This document shows, piece by piece, positions 44,922 through 54,235 of a DNA stretch of 64,000 nucleotides. Every line of letters begins with the position of its first letter. Within the stretch, counting starts at the first letter, position 1. This DNA is from Rhodospirillaceae bacterium (GTDB taxonomy: Bacteria > Pseudomonadota > Alphaproteobacteria > Rhodospirillales > Casp-alpha2), in contig JABJBP010000111.1 of NCBI GenBank assembly GCA_018665815.1, forward strand, positions 1-64,000. The letters are read 5' to 3'. A program made the translations under genes and the position numbers. The notes under the pieces were generated by a model, which worked only from the letters and a program-made list of their open reading frames with translations, had not been told where the DNA came from and ran no database searches.

Positions 44922-44932
44922 CCTTTCCATCC

Positions 44933-45838
44933 ATGCCGAACCCACCAACCACAGGGGTGAAGCCGGACCGCCGTGACAATCCGGGGCTGGGCATCATGAT
45001 GATGCTCGCGGCCATCGGGTTTTTGACGACGATGAACCTGTTCATCAAACTGATCGGGCCCGAATATCACCCCATGCAGGTGACGTTCCTGCGTAATTTT
45101 GTCGCGGCTATGGTCATCGTGCCATTTATATTGCGGGCCGGCGGCATTTCTGTTTTGAGAACACATCGTCCTTGGGGACATGCGGCACGGGCACTGGGCG
45201 GCATATTGGGGAACGCGTGTTATTTTTATGCCTTCGCGCGGTTGCCCATGGCCGATGTTTTAGTTATTTCCCAGGCGGTGCCGCTGTTCGCCACCGCGCT
45301 TGCTGTATTGTTCTTGAATGAACGGGTCGGTTGGCGTCGCTGGACAGCAATTTTGGTTGGCTTTTTAGGTGTTGCCGTTTCCGTTGATCCCACGGGTGCC
45401 ATGGGAACTGCATCGTTAGTGACCGTGTTGGCGACCCTTTTTTGGGCCTCGACAATCTTGCTCATGCGCAGCTTGGGTGCAACGGAAAATCCTTACACCA
45501 TTGTGTTCTATTATATGGGCGCGGGTACGGTATTGGCGGCATTGTTTATGCCGTGGGTTTGGATCACGCCGCCGATTGAGGCTTTAAAGTTTTTTGTCGC
45601 TGCCGGGTTACTCGGCGCCTTGGGGCAGTTTTTCATGACCTATGCGTTGAAAGTCGCCGAAGCTTCCGTGGTCAGCCCATTCAACTACACGGCCATTATC
45701 TGGGGTATCGTTTTTGATCTGGCAATTTGGCACGCTTGGCCGACCTGGCCGACGTTCTGGGGGGCGATCATCATCAGCGCCGCCGGGCTCTACCTGTTCC
45801 GTCGCGAAGCGGGGCACAAGCATCGGGCCAAAAACTAG
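44933..45838 (+). CDS. EamA/DMT-family permease
   Basis: 301 aa, ten membrane segments, two EamA repeats (TTMNLFIKLIGPEYHPMQVTFLRNF; LARLPMADVLVI style motif FARLPMADVLVISQAVPLFATAL). Third DMT permease in the window. Possible exporter for products of the upstream acyl-CoA genes, but no evidence beyond position. Confidence 0.88.
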   Translation: MPNPPTTGVKPDRRDNPGLGIMMMLAAIGFLTTMNLFIKLIGPEYHPMQVTFLRNFVAAMVIVPFILRAGGISVLRTHRPWGHAARALGGILGNACYFYAFARLPMADVLVISQAVPLFATALAVLFLNERVGWRRWTAILVGFLGVAVSVDPTGAMGTASLVTVLATLFWASTILLMRSLGATENPYTIVFYYMGAGTVLAALFMPWVWITPPIEALKFFVAAGLLGALGQFFMTYALKVAEASVVSPFNYTAIIWGIVFDLAIWHAWPTWPTFWGAIIISAAGLYLFRREAGHKHRAKN

Positions 45839-46257
45839 ATCGATGATTCACACGTAACACGCGCCACCGCGCTTGCGGCTTGGACTTGAGTATCGTTCTC
45901 AAACCGTGGTGGGTTGTAGCACCGGGACGGATTGCGTAGCATCCCTGCTCAATTGATCTGAAAATTATTCGTCTCGGGGATGTGATGGGTGACGACGATG
46001 ATCTGAGCACTGCTGGCCGTGCCGGTGGCGTAGCCGGATGGCATGGTGGCGAGCGGCGCCAGGGCGATCGGCGTTCGCGGAGTGGATCTGGCGGCGGTGA
46101 TGTGACCCGCGGGTCGGACCGGCGCCAATCTTAGTTCTGCCACGTTTGCGGAAAAAAATTTCAACCAACGGCCACGCAAAAACGTATCTGCCCCGCGTGT
46201 CGTGGCAGCGCGCTCCGCATGGGCCAACCGGCGGGCCGCTGGGGTGGCGTTTAAAAT
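45839..46257. other. 419-bp region without supported gene
   Basis: Between the DMT permease and the convergent VOC gene. A 92-codon open frame on the minus strand (45949-46227) and short frames on the plus strand have no recognisable family and biased composition. No terminator is convincing. Confidence 0.4.
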
Positions 46258-46632
46258 TCAGTCGGCAGGCGGAAAATTCAGTTCAACAACGAAACCATGT
46301 GGGCCAGTGACGAAGATTTGTCGCAATCCGGCGCCCGGCACCGTGCGCCGTTCCTGAACATTATCAAGCGCTTCGATCCGTGACGATATCTCATCATAGC
46401 GCCGGCCATCACCTTTGAAGGCCATGTGGTCAACGGTTCCGGTGTTCCCGGCGGGCTCGCTATCAGCATTGATCAGATGCACGATGGCCGGCCCCCCGGC
46501 GCGGTCATAAAGCCAATAGCCGGCAAATTTAAAGGGCGGGCGTTCACCAACTTCCAACTCCACCACCGCACAGAAGAATTCCTTCATGGCGTCCAACTCG
46601 TTGGTGCGGAGCGAAAAATGGTCGAGTTGCAT
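46258..46632 (-). CDS. VOC-family (glyoxalase-like) protein
   Basis: 124 aa vicinal-oxygen-chelate fold: MQLDHFSLRTNELDAMKEFF at the N-terminus (first metal His), GNTGTVDHMAFKG (second His) and a C-terminal PHGFVVELNFP with the Glu ligand. Metal-dependent lyase, isomerase or dioxygenase-like enzyme; substrate unknown. Last gene of a minus-strand run that starts at fumC or further upstream, 4 bp after the hydrolase. Confidence 0.86.
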   Translation of the reverse strand: MQLDHFSLRTNELDAMKEFFCAVVELEVGERPPFKFAGYWLYDRAGGPAIVHLINADSEPAGNTGTVDHMAFKGDGRRYDEISSRIEALDNVQERRTVPGAGLRQIFVTGPHGFVVELNFPPAD

Positions 46633-46636
46633 GATT

Positions 46637-47260
46637 TCAAAGCCCGTTTGCGAATTCGGTAATGGCGGTCATGGCTTCGGTCCAGTTTCCGTTTTCCGTA
46701 TGGCCGGACTTCTTCCGGGGTTTGAACCCGTGATCGCCGTCTTCCAGCCAGTGTAGACGAACGGCGGCGCTTAGGCGATATCCGGCGACATCGTCTGTAC
46801 CGCCAAGTGCGTCACGTGTTCCTTGGCAGATCAGCGTCGGCGTTTTCAAAGTTTCCAAATGATCAAGGCGCAGCGTGCCCGGTTCCTTGCCCGGTGCATG
46901 AAAGGGATATCCCAGACAAATCAGTCCTTTAACGCCCGCCTCGTCGGCCACCAGCGAAGCCATCCGCCCGCCCATGGATTTGCCGCCAATAATTAGATTG
47001 TCGGCGCTCAATTGGGCGACCACATCCAACCAGTATTCCATCAACATCGGTGCCCTGTTCGGCGGCTTTCTCTTGCCGGTCGCTCGGCGTTCCGCCATGT
47101 AGGGAAACTCGAACCGCGCAACGCGAAACCCTTCCGCCCCCAAACCCTCGGCGAACGCCTGCATGAAATCACTATCCATAAGTGCCCCGGCGCCATGGGC
47201 GAGGCAGATCGTGGTTTCGGCGTTTTTCGGGCCATCGAAAAGAAAGGCGGTTTTGTTCAT
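46637..47260 (-). CDS. KANL3/Tex30-type alpha/beta hydrolase
   Basis: 207 aa. LAHGAGALMDSDFMQ (oxyanion region), the nucleophile elbow GGKSMGGRMAS, CLGYPFHAPG, and LEDGDHGFKPRKKSG with the catalytic His. Start at the ATG that gives MNKTAFLFDG, 7 bp after the SDR stop; a longer open frame overlaps the SDR gene. Cytosolic esterase-like hydrolase. Confidence 0.85.
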   Translation of the reverse strand: MNKTAFLFDGPKNAETTICLAHGAGALMDSDFMQAFAEGLGAEGFRVARFEFPYMAERRATGKRKPPNRAPMLMEYWLDVVAQLSADNLIIGGKSMGGRMASLVADEAGVKGLICLGYPFHAPGKEPGTLRLDHLETLKTPTLICQGTRDALGGTDDVAGYRLSAAVRLHWLEDGDHGFKPRKKSGHTENGNWTEAMTAITEFANGL

Positions 47261-47267
47261 CGCGGGA

Positions 47268-48002
47268 TTAGGGTTTCCCGCCGCCGACACGAAGATTGGC
47301 ACCGCTAACATAAGATGCTTTGTCGGTGAGCAGCCAAACAATGGCTTCGGCGACCTCAATCGGCTGACCGGGGCGACCCATGGGCAGGCCCGGGCCGAGA
47401 GTCTTTAGTTTCTCGCCGGGCATGTCGGTCTCAGTAAGGCCGGGGGCGACGGTATTGACGCGGATTCCTTCGCCGGCGACTTCCTGGGCAAGACCGATTG
47501 TTAAACTATTCACGGCGCCTTTCGATGCGGCGTAGAGGATGCCGTCGTTCGGCCCGCCCGCAGTGGCGGCGCCGGAGGAAATGTTGACGATGGCACCGCC
47601 TTGTCCGCCGTGCTTTGTCGACATGCGTTTCACGGCCTCGCGGGCACATAGGAAACAGCCAAGCACGTTGACGTCGAGAACATCTTCGATCTCAGCAACG
47701 CTCAAATCATCGAGCCGTCCGCGCGGCCCGTGCACGCCGGCGTTATTGACCAATCCGGAAATGGCGCCAAGCTTCGCCTGGGCCGTGTCGAACAAGCGCA
47801 TGACATCCGCCTCATTGGCAGTATTGGCTTGGACGGCGATGGCCTTGCCACCGGCGGCAACAATTTCGGCTACAACTGCCTCGGCCTTCTCAGCGCTGGC
47901 TTGATAATTAACGCAAACGGCATGGCCGGCGTCGGCGCAAAGTTTCGCGGCAGCCGCGCCGATGCCTCGGCTGGCACCGGTGATGATGGTGACGTTGGTC
48001 AC
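47268..48002 (-). CDS. Short-chain dehydrogenase/reductase
   Basis: 244 aa classical [22 protein letters not shown], Ser in NISSGAA, and YAASK with Tyr/Lys. FabG-like length. The GTG start overlaps the fumC stop as GTGA; the longer open frame upstream is inside fumC. Oxidoreductase of unknown substrate. Confidence 0.9.
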   Translation of the reverse strand: MTNVTIITGASRGIGAAAAKLCADAGHAVCVNYQASAEKAEAVVAEIVAAGGKAIAVQANTANEADVMRLFDTAQAKLGAISGLVNNAGVHGPRGRLDDLSVAEIEDVLDVNVLGCFLCAREAVKRMSTKHGGQGGAIVNISSGAATAGGPNDGILYAASKGAVNSLTIGLAQEVAGEGIRVNTVAPGLTETDMPGEKLKTLGPGLPMGRPGQPIEVAEAIVWLLTDKASYVSGANLRVGGGKP

Positions 48003-49408
48003 GATGTGTGTCCTGTCATTGCCGTTGGATCGACCCAACGCTCGAAATCATCATCGCTGAGATGGCCTAAGGCCATGGCGGCGGCCTTCAGCGTCGTGCC
48101 CTCGGTGTGCGCTTTCTTGGCAATTTCCGCCGCTTTGTCATATCCAATGTGTGGATTGAGGGCGGTCACCAGCATCAAGGAGTTCTCCACCAGTTCAGCG
48201 ATGCGTTGGTGGTTGGGTTCAATGCCCTGCAGGCAATTTTTGGTGAAGCTCCTGGCCGCGTCGGCCAGCAATCGGATGGAGCGCAGGCAAGCCGCTGCCA
48301 TGACCGGCTTGAAGACATTGAGTTCGAGATGCCCGCTGGCGCCGGCGATGGTCACCGTCGTGTGATTACCGATCACTTGGGCGGCGACCTGGGTGACGGC
48401 CTCTGCCTGGGTCGGGTTGACCTTGCCGGGCATGATTGATGAGCCTGGTTCGTTGGCGGGCAGGGACAATTCCCCCAGGCCCGAACGGGGGCCGGAACCG
48501 AGCAGGCGTATATCGTTGGCGATCTTCATCAACGTCGCAGCGTTTGTATTCAGTTTGCCGGAAAGATTGATCAATGCGTCGTGGGCGGCCAGGGCATAAA
48601 ACTTATTCGGGCACGTCCGAAAGGTGTGGCCGGTGATCGCGTTGACCTCATCGACAAATGCCACGTCAAAGCCTTCCGGCGCATTGATGCCGGTGCCGAC
48701 TGCCGTACCGCCCTGAGCCAATTCCCAAATCTGGTTCAGGGCCTTGTCCGTGCGTTCGATATTTTCATGCAGTTGATGGGTATAGCCGGAAAATTCCTGA
48801 CCCAATGTCATCGGTGTTGCGTCTTGAAGATGTGTCCGGCCGATTTTCACGATATCCGCAAACGTCGTGGCTTTTTCGTCAAGCACGTCGCGCATCTCTT
48901 CAAGTGCCGGCAACAGTCGCCCATGGATCGCCAATGCCAGCGCGATGTGCATGGCGGTCGGGAAACTGTCATTCGATGACTGGCTCATGTTGACGTGGTC
49001 GTTTGGGTGAACCGGTGATTTTGAGCCTAATTCACCGCCCAGCATTTCAATGGCGCGGTTCGCAATGACTTCGTTCAAATTCATATTGGTCTGAGTGCCC
49101 GAGCCGGTCTGCCAGATCACCAAAGGGAAATGATCATCCAAGGTGCCGGCGATAACTTCATCGGCGGCGGCGATGATGGCGTCGCCGATTTCGCTGCCCA
49201 GTAGACCGAATTTCATATTCGCCCGGGCCGCCGCCTTTTTCTGAATGGCGAAGGCGTGGATAAGCTCAATGGGCATGCGCTCCGCACTGTCGCCGATCTG
49301 GAAATTTTCTAGCGATCGTTGGGTCTGGGCGCCCCAGTAGCAATCCGAGGGCACATCAATGGACCCTTGAGAATCTGATTCAGACCGCAGCGCATTCGAA
49401 TCCTTCAT
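47999..49408 (-). CDS. fumC: Class II fumarate hydratase
   Basis: 469 aa, fumarase/aspartase superfamily. Signature [17 protein letters not shown], active-site [14 protein letters not shown] and [14 protein letters not shown] are intact. Iron-independent, heat-stable enzyme that interconverts fumarate and malate in the TCA cycle. It lies 27 bp after a class I fumarase gene, with which it may be co-transcribed. Confidence 0.96.
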   Translation of the reverse strand: MKDSNALRSESDSQGSIDVPSDCYWGAQTQRSLENFQIGDSAERMPIELIHAFAIQKKAAARANMKFGLLGSEIGDAIIAAADEVIAGTLDDHFPLVIWQTGSGTQTNMNLNEVIANRAIEMLGGELGSKSPVHPNDHVNMSQSSNDSFPTAMHIALALAIHGRLLPALEEMRDVLDEKATTFADIVKIGRTHLQDATPMTLGQEFSGYTHQLHENIERTDKALNQIWELAQGGTAVGTGINAPEGFDVAFVDEVNAITGHTFRTCPNKFYALAAHDALINLSGKLNTNAATLMKIANDIRLLGSGPRSGLGELSLPANEPGSSIMPGKVNPTQAEAVTQVAAQVIGNHTTVTIAGASGHLELNVFKPVMAAACLRSIRLLADAARSFTKNCLQGIEPNHQRIAELVENSLMLVTALNPHIGYDKAAEIAKKAHTEGTTLKAAAMALGHLSDDDFERWVDPTAMTGHTS

Positions 49409-49435
49409 GACAATCTCCAGATACGGTGTGAGGTT

Positions 49436-51049
49436 TTATAGAAATTCAGCGAAGAAATCGTTGCCTTTGTCATCGACGACGATGAAAGCCGGGAAATCGA
49501 CGATCTCAATCTTCCAGATGGCTTCCATGCCGAGCTCTTCGTACTCGACGACCTCGACCTTGGTGATGCAATCCTGGGCAAGCCGCGCCGCCGGGCCGCC
49601 GATGGAGCCCAGATAAAAACCGCCGTGGGCACGGCACGCATTGGTCACGGCTTTTGAGCGGTTGCCCTTGGCCAACATGAACATGGAGCCACCTGCCGCT
49701 TGCAGTTGATCGACGTAGGCATCCATGCGGCCCGCCGTGGTGGGCCCGAATGATCCGGATGCGAACCCCGCCGGCGTCTTTGCCGGGCCCGCGTAATAGA
49801 CGCCGTGGTCCTTGAAGTACTGTGGCAAACCTTCGCCGGCGTCCATGCGCTCCTTGAGTTTGGCATGGGCAATATCGCGGGCCACGATCAACGGACCGTT
49901 CAGGCTGAGCCGCGTTTTCACCGGGTATTCCGCCAATTGCGCCAGAATTTCGGGCATCGGTCGGTTGAGATCGACGGAAACTACTTCGCCGCCCAAATCA
50001 TCGCCGGTGACGTCTGGCAGATATTGAGCCGGGTTGGTTTCCAGCTGTTCGAGGAATACGCCATCCTTGGTGATCTTGGCCTTGATCTGGCGGTCAGCCG
50101 AGCACGAGACGCCGAGGCCGACGGGACACGACGCGCCGTGCCGGGGCAGTCGAACAACGCGCACATCGTGGCAGAAATACTTGCCGCCGAACTGCGCGCC
50201 GATGCCCATATCACGGGTGAGTTGGAGAATCTTTTCTTCCCATTCAACGTCGCGGAAGGCTTGGCCATGCTGATTGCCCGTGGTCGGCAGGGTGTCGAGG
50301 TACTTTGTCGACGCCAATTTCACGGTCTTCAGGTTCATTTCCGCAGACGTGCCACCAATGACAACGGCCAGATGGTAGGGCGGGCAAGCAGCAGTCCCGA
50401 GCGTTCTGATTTTCTCATCTAGAAACTTGACCAAGCTGTCGGCGTTCAACAAGGCCTTGGTTTGCTGATAGAGAAACGTCTTGTTGGCCGAGCCGCCGCC
50501 CTTGGCGATGAACAGGAAGGAATATTCATCTGAATCGGTGGCATAAATGTCGACCTGGGCCGGCATGTTGTCGCCAGTGTTGACCTCTTGGAACATGTCC
50601 ATGGGGGCGACCTGGGAATAGCGCAGGTTATTTTCGTCATATGCCCGCATGGCGCCTTCGCAAAGTGCCGCTTCGTCGCCGCCGCCGGTCCAAACGCGCT
50701 GGCCTTTCTTGCCCATGATGATGGCTGTGCCGGTATCCTGGCACATGGGCAGCACGCCGCCCGCTGCTATATTGGCGTTCTTTAGAAGATCGAGTGCAAC
50801 GAACCGGTCATTGTCCGAGGCTTCCGGGTCATCAAGAATTTTCGCGAGCTGTTTTAAATGGGCGGGCCTGAGCAAATGATTGATATCGCTGAAAGCCGCG
50901 GCCGCCAACGTCGCCATCACGGCCGGGTCAATGGTCAGGATTTCTTCGCCGTTCAACTTAGTTGTCGCGACCCCATCCTGCGTTAGCTTTCGGTACTGCG
51001 TGTCGTCGGCGCTGAGCGGAAACATCGTATGATGATCATAACCCGTCAT
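49436..51049 (-). CDS. Class I fumarate hydratase
   Basis: 537 aa, single-chain 4Fe-4S fumarase of FumA/FumB type. Iron-sulfur cysteines lie in [10 protein letters not shown] and in the [14 protein letters not shown] segment; the C-terminal beta-domain has [16 protein letters not shown] and [11 protein letters not shown]. Oxygen-sensitive, high-turnover counterpart of FumC. The two enzymes side by side let the cell change fumarase with iron or oxygen supply. 84 bp from sspB. Confidence 0.95.
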   Translation of the reverse strand: MTGYDHHTMFPLSADDTQYRKLTQDGVATTKLNGEEILTIDPAVMATLAAAAFSDINHLLRPAHLKQLAKILDDPEASDNDRFVALDLLKNANIAAGGVLPMCQDTGTAIIMGKKGQRVWTGGGDEAALCEGAMRAYDENNLRYSQVAPMDMFQEVNTGDNMPAQVDIYATDSDEYSFLFIAKGGGSANKTFLYQQTKALLNADSLVKFLDEKIRTLGTAACPPYHLAVVIGGTSAEMNLKTVKLASTKYLDTLPTTGNQHGQAFRDVEWEEKILQLTRDMGIGAQFGGKYFCHDVRVVRLPRHGASCPVGLGVSCSADRQIKAKITKDGVFLEQLETNPAQYLPDVTGDDLGGEVVSVDLNRPMPEILAQLAEYPVKTRLSLNGPLIVARDIAHAKLKERMDAGEGLPQYFKDHGVYYAGPAKTPAGFASGSFGPTTAGRMDAYVDQLQAAGGSMFMLAKGNRSKAVTNACRAHGGFYLGSIGGPAARLAQDCITKVEVVEYEELGMEAIWKIEIVDFPAFIVVDDKGNDFFAEFL

Positions 51050-51133
51050 AACATCCTCTCTGGTCTTCCTTATCGGGATAAAGGTGCCATAAAAGTGGGG
51101 CCGGTATTCTCAATTCAACGACGGCCGGGGCGT

Positions 51134-51667
51134 TTATGGGCGTTTATTTCTAAACGCGTCCAAGGCGATAACTTCGCCAGTTTTGGGCGTGCCGTCCTCG
51201 TTGGCGCCGGCAATATCATCGTTGTCTTCCATGGTCGGCAGTTCTTCAAGTGCCTCGGCCATCTCATCTGTCTCATCGGCGGCAATGGCGGCCAATTCGT
51301 CTTCGTCCATGGAAACGGTTTTCAACTGTAGACCGAAGTTGACCGAAGGATCGGCGAAGGAGGTAATCGCCGAATAGGGAATGACCAGCAACTCTGGCGC
51401 CCCCTTGAAACGCAAGGACACTGTGAACCCATCGGGTTCGACGGTCAGGCTTTCGAACTGGTGCTGTAGAACAATGGTCAACTCATCGGGGTGTTCGGCG
51501 CGCAAATAGGGTGGCACGTCGACGCCTTCGGCGCCGGTTTTGAAAGTGATGTAAAAATGATGGTCGCCCGGCAATCCCTGATCGGCGGCAAGGCCTAGCG
51601 CGCGCTCAATGACGCGGCGCAAAGCTTCCTCAATCCAGATGTCGTAGCGGAGTTGTTCGTTATCCAT
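51134..51667 (-). CDS. sspB: SspB, ClpXP adaptor
   Basis: 177 aa alpha-type SspB: the N-terminal LRYDIWIEEALRRVIERALG, the tag-binding strands HHFYITFKTGAEGVDVP and FEGLTV-like FESLTVEPDGFTVSLRFKG, and an acidic linker with a C-terminal segment that would dock on ClpX. It delivers ssrA-tagged proteins for degradation. The tmRNA gene lies about 730 bp upstream on the same strand. Confidence 0.92.
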   Translation of the reverse strand: MDNEQLRYDIWIEEALRRVIERALGLAADQGLPGDHHFYITFKTGAEGVDVPPYLRAEHPDELTIVLQHQFESLTVEPDGFTVSLRFKGAPELLVIPYSAITSFADPSVNFGLQLKTVSMDEDELAAIAADETDEMAEALEELPTMEDNDDIAGANEDGTPKTGEVIALDAFRNKRP

Positions 51668-51738
51668 GCCACTGTTCTACCCCGGAACGGGGAACGTGAC
51701 CAGCGCCGTGGGCGCCTGATTTTGCGCCGCGTTTATTT

Positions 51739-52257
51739 CTATTTCCGGGCTTTGACCAGCTTGAACCGGCTCCAGCGCTTTTTGCTGCCGCGTGGCGGCT
51801 TGCCGACCATCAATTCATCGCCGCCGCCGTCGGGCGTGAAAAATTGCATGCCTTTGTGGAACGAGACCATGGAGATTTTCACGCCTGGGGTCAGCGGTGA
51901 GCCCTTGCCGGCGCCGCTTGAGGTTTTGATTTCCACCATGAAACGTTTGTCGCGTTTCTTATATTTCGACTTGGTTGCAAATGCGGTTTTCTTGCTGACG
52001 TTGACCCAGACGTAGCGTTTTTTCGCGGCTGCCATCATGACCACCGGCGCGCCAAACTTCGGATCGTGGCGTTTGCCTTTTGCGTCATGCAGCAGAAAAA
52101 CCGCGCTGCCTTCGCATTCCGTTGCTGAGGCATCCAGATAGCCGCCACGTGCGCCGCGCGCCACGTAATGCTTGTTGTCAGCTGTTTTGAAGCAAACCCG
52201 AAGGGTTTTTGCATCGACGGCAAACGTCGTTGGCGCCGCCGTCATGAAAACAGCCAA
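51739..52257 (-). CDS. Uncharacterised secreted protein; start of gene probably one base short
   Basis: 172 aa as open from a TTG. Looks beta-trefoil-like (fascin/actin-crosslinking pattern: ADNKHYVARGARGGYLDA and KGMQFFTPDGGGDELMVG), Lys-rich and basic at the C-terminus. The visible N-terminus is only the end of a signal peptide (AVFMTAAPTTFA). Immediately upstream an ATG opens MEKFNR and stops; one additional A in the AAAAA at 52283-52287 (estimated) would give MEKIQSIAVGLAVFMTAAP, a complete signal peptide. Family call is tentative. Confidence 0.6.
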   Translation of the reverse strand: MAVFMTAAPTTFAVDAKTLRVCFKTADNKHYVARGARGGYLDASATECEGSAVFLLHDAKGKRHDPKFGAPVVMMAAAKKRYVWVNVSKKTAFATKSKYKKRDKRFMVEIKTSSGAGKGSPLTPGVKISMVSFHKGMQFFTPDGGGDELMVGKPPRGSKKRWSRFKLVKARK

Positions 52258-52383
52258 ACCGACCGCTATCGATTGAATTTTTCCATCGCCGAACCCGCTT
52301 TCGTCATGCTTTCCGCTATTCTTTCACGACATTAGTCAGCCAACCTGACGGAAAGCTGAAAAGACTAAACAATGCGGGGTCAG

Positions 52384-52420
52384 AAATAAAGTGGGAGGCT
52401 TCTGTTGCCAGGCGCCTCCC
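52384..52420 (-). terminator. Intrinsic terminator of ssrA
   Basis: GGGAGGC (52414-52420) and GCCTCCC (52393-52399) form a 7-bp stem followed on the minus strand by ACTTTATTT. It ends the tmRNA transcript. Confidence 0.75.
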
Positions 52421-52745
52421 GAACCCCGCCTAGACGCGCAAACGCCTAGGACTTAACTGTTTCGGTTTATACGACTGCGTTAAGCAGCGGCACGAACCGG
52501 TGCAAAGTTGTCATTAGCAACTATTACAAATGGACCGGTAACGGCGGTACCCAACCGAACGAAAGCCATTGCCTTTACTACGCACGTCGATCCTGTTTCG
52601 CCCCCTTAAAATCCCCTCAACCAGTGGTTCTATAAACCGTTTGGCGAGGGGAGGAAATTGGTGGAGGCGCCGGGCACTGCCCCCGGGTCCGCAACGCTTA
52701 TTCCGCAACGCGTTTATCGCCATAGCCGGCGAACCGGCAGGCCTA
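52394..52745 (-). ncRNA. ssrA: tmRNA, circularly permuted two-piece type
   Basis: On the minus strand the acceptor piece comes first and ends with its encoded CCA (52661-52659); a spacer of 53 nt holds a CCCCTC/GAGGGG hairpin; the coding piece begins GGGGGCGAAACAGGATCGACG at 52605. Its first 7 nt pair with CGCCTCC of the acceptor piece, with a G-U at the third pair, the alanine identity mark of tmRNA. The tag frame (52518-52480) reads ANDNFAPVRAAA then TAA, ending in the small hydrophobic residues that ClpX and SspB recognise. The permuted layout is typical of Alphaproteobacteria. Ends are approximate. Confidence 0.96.
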
Positions 52746-52785
52746 ATATGTGCCTATTGGTCGAAAATCGCAATGGTTCAGTGGT

Positions 52786-54201
52786 TTAAACAACCTCAAC
52801 GACACACGCCATGCCGGCCTGGTGGTGTTCCAGGATATGGCAATGGAACAGCCATTTGCCGGGGTTGTCGGCAACGAAGGCGATTATCGTGATTTCTTCG
52901 GGGTCCAACAGCACCGTATCCGTCCAGGGTTGGATCGGATCGGGTTTGCCGTTGCGCTCCAGTATTTTGAAGGCATGGCCATGCAGGTGCATGGGATGCG
53001 GCCACGCGGTGTCGTTTTGGATGGCCACGACCTGGCTGCGGCCTTTTTGGAACCGAAACAGGGGATCCATGACCATCGTGTGCGCGGCGACGCCGTTCAG
53101 GGCCCAGGCCTTGCCATGGTGGCGGACAAGGTCGCGAATTGCGGTTTTTTCACCTTTAAAAGTGGCCCCCGCCATACTGCCCATGGCGCCGCCGGAGATC
53201 ACCAATTTATGCCGGGCGGCATTGGCCAAATCCAGCGCCGGCAATGGGTTGACGATGAGTTGTGTGGACGCCGCCAGCGGAGAATTTCTGAGCGGTTGGT
53301 CCTTTGCATAAACCAATTTGAGATAAGTAAACGGCGCGCGTTCGAAATAATCGTCAATCACGTCAACGACGGCGCCGGGCGCCAAGTCCATATCTATGAT
53401 CACGTCGGCGCGCTGACCCGGCGCCAGGATAATCCGTCCGCCCGGCGGTTGGTGGGGCCGGACCGGATGCCCATCCAGGGCGATGACCGAGGGCTTGTGT
53501 TGATCAAAGCGCAGCCGGAAAATCCGCGCATTCGCCGCATTGATGATCCTGAGTCTGATCCGTTCGCCGGCCCGCACCGGAAAACTCTCGCTATCGCGGC
53601 CATTCAACGTGGCGACATTGCCCAGCCGGCCATTGTGGCTGAGGTCGTGCATTTGCCCGAAGGGCTCGGCAATTTGTGCGTCATCGTTGAGCCGCCAGTC
53701 GTCAATGACCCAGGTGACGTCGCGGTCGACTTTCGGTGGGTCGGCTTCTTCGATAATCAACGGCCCATAGAGTCCGCGGGCGATCTGTTCGGCTGATTTG
53801 ACATGCGGGTGATACCAATAGGTGCCCGCGTCGGGCAAATCGAACGCGTAATTGAACGTTCCGCCCGGCATGACGGGCGGCTGGGTCAGCCCCGGCACGC
53901 CATCCATGGCATTGGGCAGGCGCAGCCCATGCCAATGGACTGTGGTCGGATCTGGGAGATCGTTCTGAAACGAGATATCCAACCGCGCCCCCTGGCGGTA
54001 GCGCAGTTCGGGGCCGGGCACGCCGCCATCGTATGTCCAGACTCGGGTGTGGGGATTTTTACCCCCCAATAACGCGACCTCGCCAGGCCTAGCTACAAGC
54101 TTTTTTTGGGTTGCGCCTGCCACCGACGGCGCCGTCCACGACCAAATGACGGCCGATCCGGCGCCGGCAAGAAATTTTCGTCGGGTCAATCTTTGGTGCA
54201 T
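52786..54201 (-). CDS. Tat-exported multicopper oxidase
   Basis: 471 aa. Twin-arginine signal RRKFLAGAGSAVIWSW. Copper ligands are complete: VHWHGLRLPN, YWYHPHV, HPMHLHGHAFKI and the WLFHCHILEHHQAGM block with Cys and His of the T1 site and axial Met. Three cupredoxin domains, laccase/CueO-like, periplasmic. It could oxidise Cu(I), Mn or phenolics. Met-rich CueO insert is not evident. Gene ends just upstream of the tmRNA promoter region. Confidence 0.93.
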   Translation of the reverse strand: MHQRLTRRKFLAGAGSAVIWSWTAPSVAGATQKKLVARPGEVALLGGKNPHTRVWTYDGGVPGPELRYRQGARLDISFQNDLPDPTTVHWHGLRLPNAMDGVPGLTQPPVMPGGTFNYAFDLPDAGTYWYHPHVKSAEQIARGLYGPLIIEEADPPKVDRDVTWVIDDWRLNDDAQIAEPFGQMHDLSHNGRLGNVATLNGRDSESFPVRAGERIRLRIINAANARIFRLRFDQHKPSVIALDGHPVRPHQPPGGRIILAPGQRADVIIDMDLAPGAVVDVIDDYFERAPFTYLKLVYAKDQPLRNSPLAASTQLIVNPLPALDLANAARHKLVISGGAMGSMAGATFKGEKTAIRDLVRHHGKAWALNGVAAHTMVMDPLFRFQKGRSQVVAIQNDTAWPHPMHLHGHAFKILERNGKPDPIQPWTDTVLLDPEEITIIAFVADNPGKWLFHCHILEHHQAGMACVVEVV

Positions 54202-54235
54202 GGCTGAATTTATGATGCTTGCCGCTGGGGGAAGG

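Noticed and set aside
45949-46227. 92-codon minus-strand open frame
   Set aside because: Ala/Thr/Pro-biased, no motif and no ribosome site; reported only as part of an unexplained gap.
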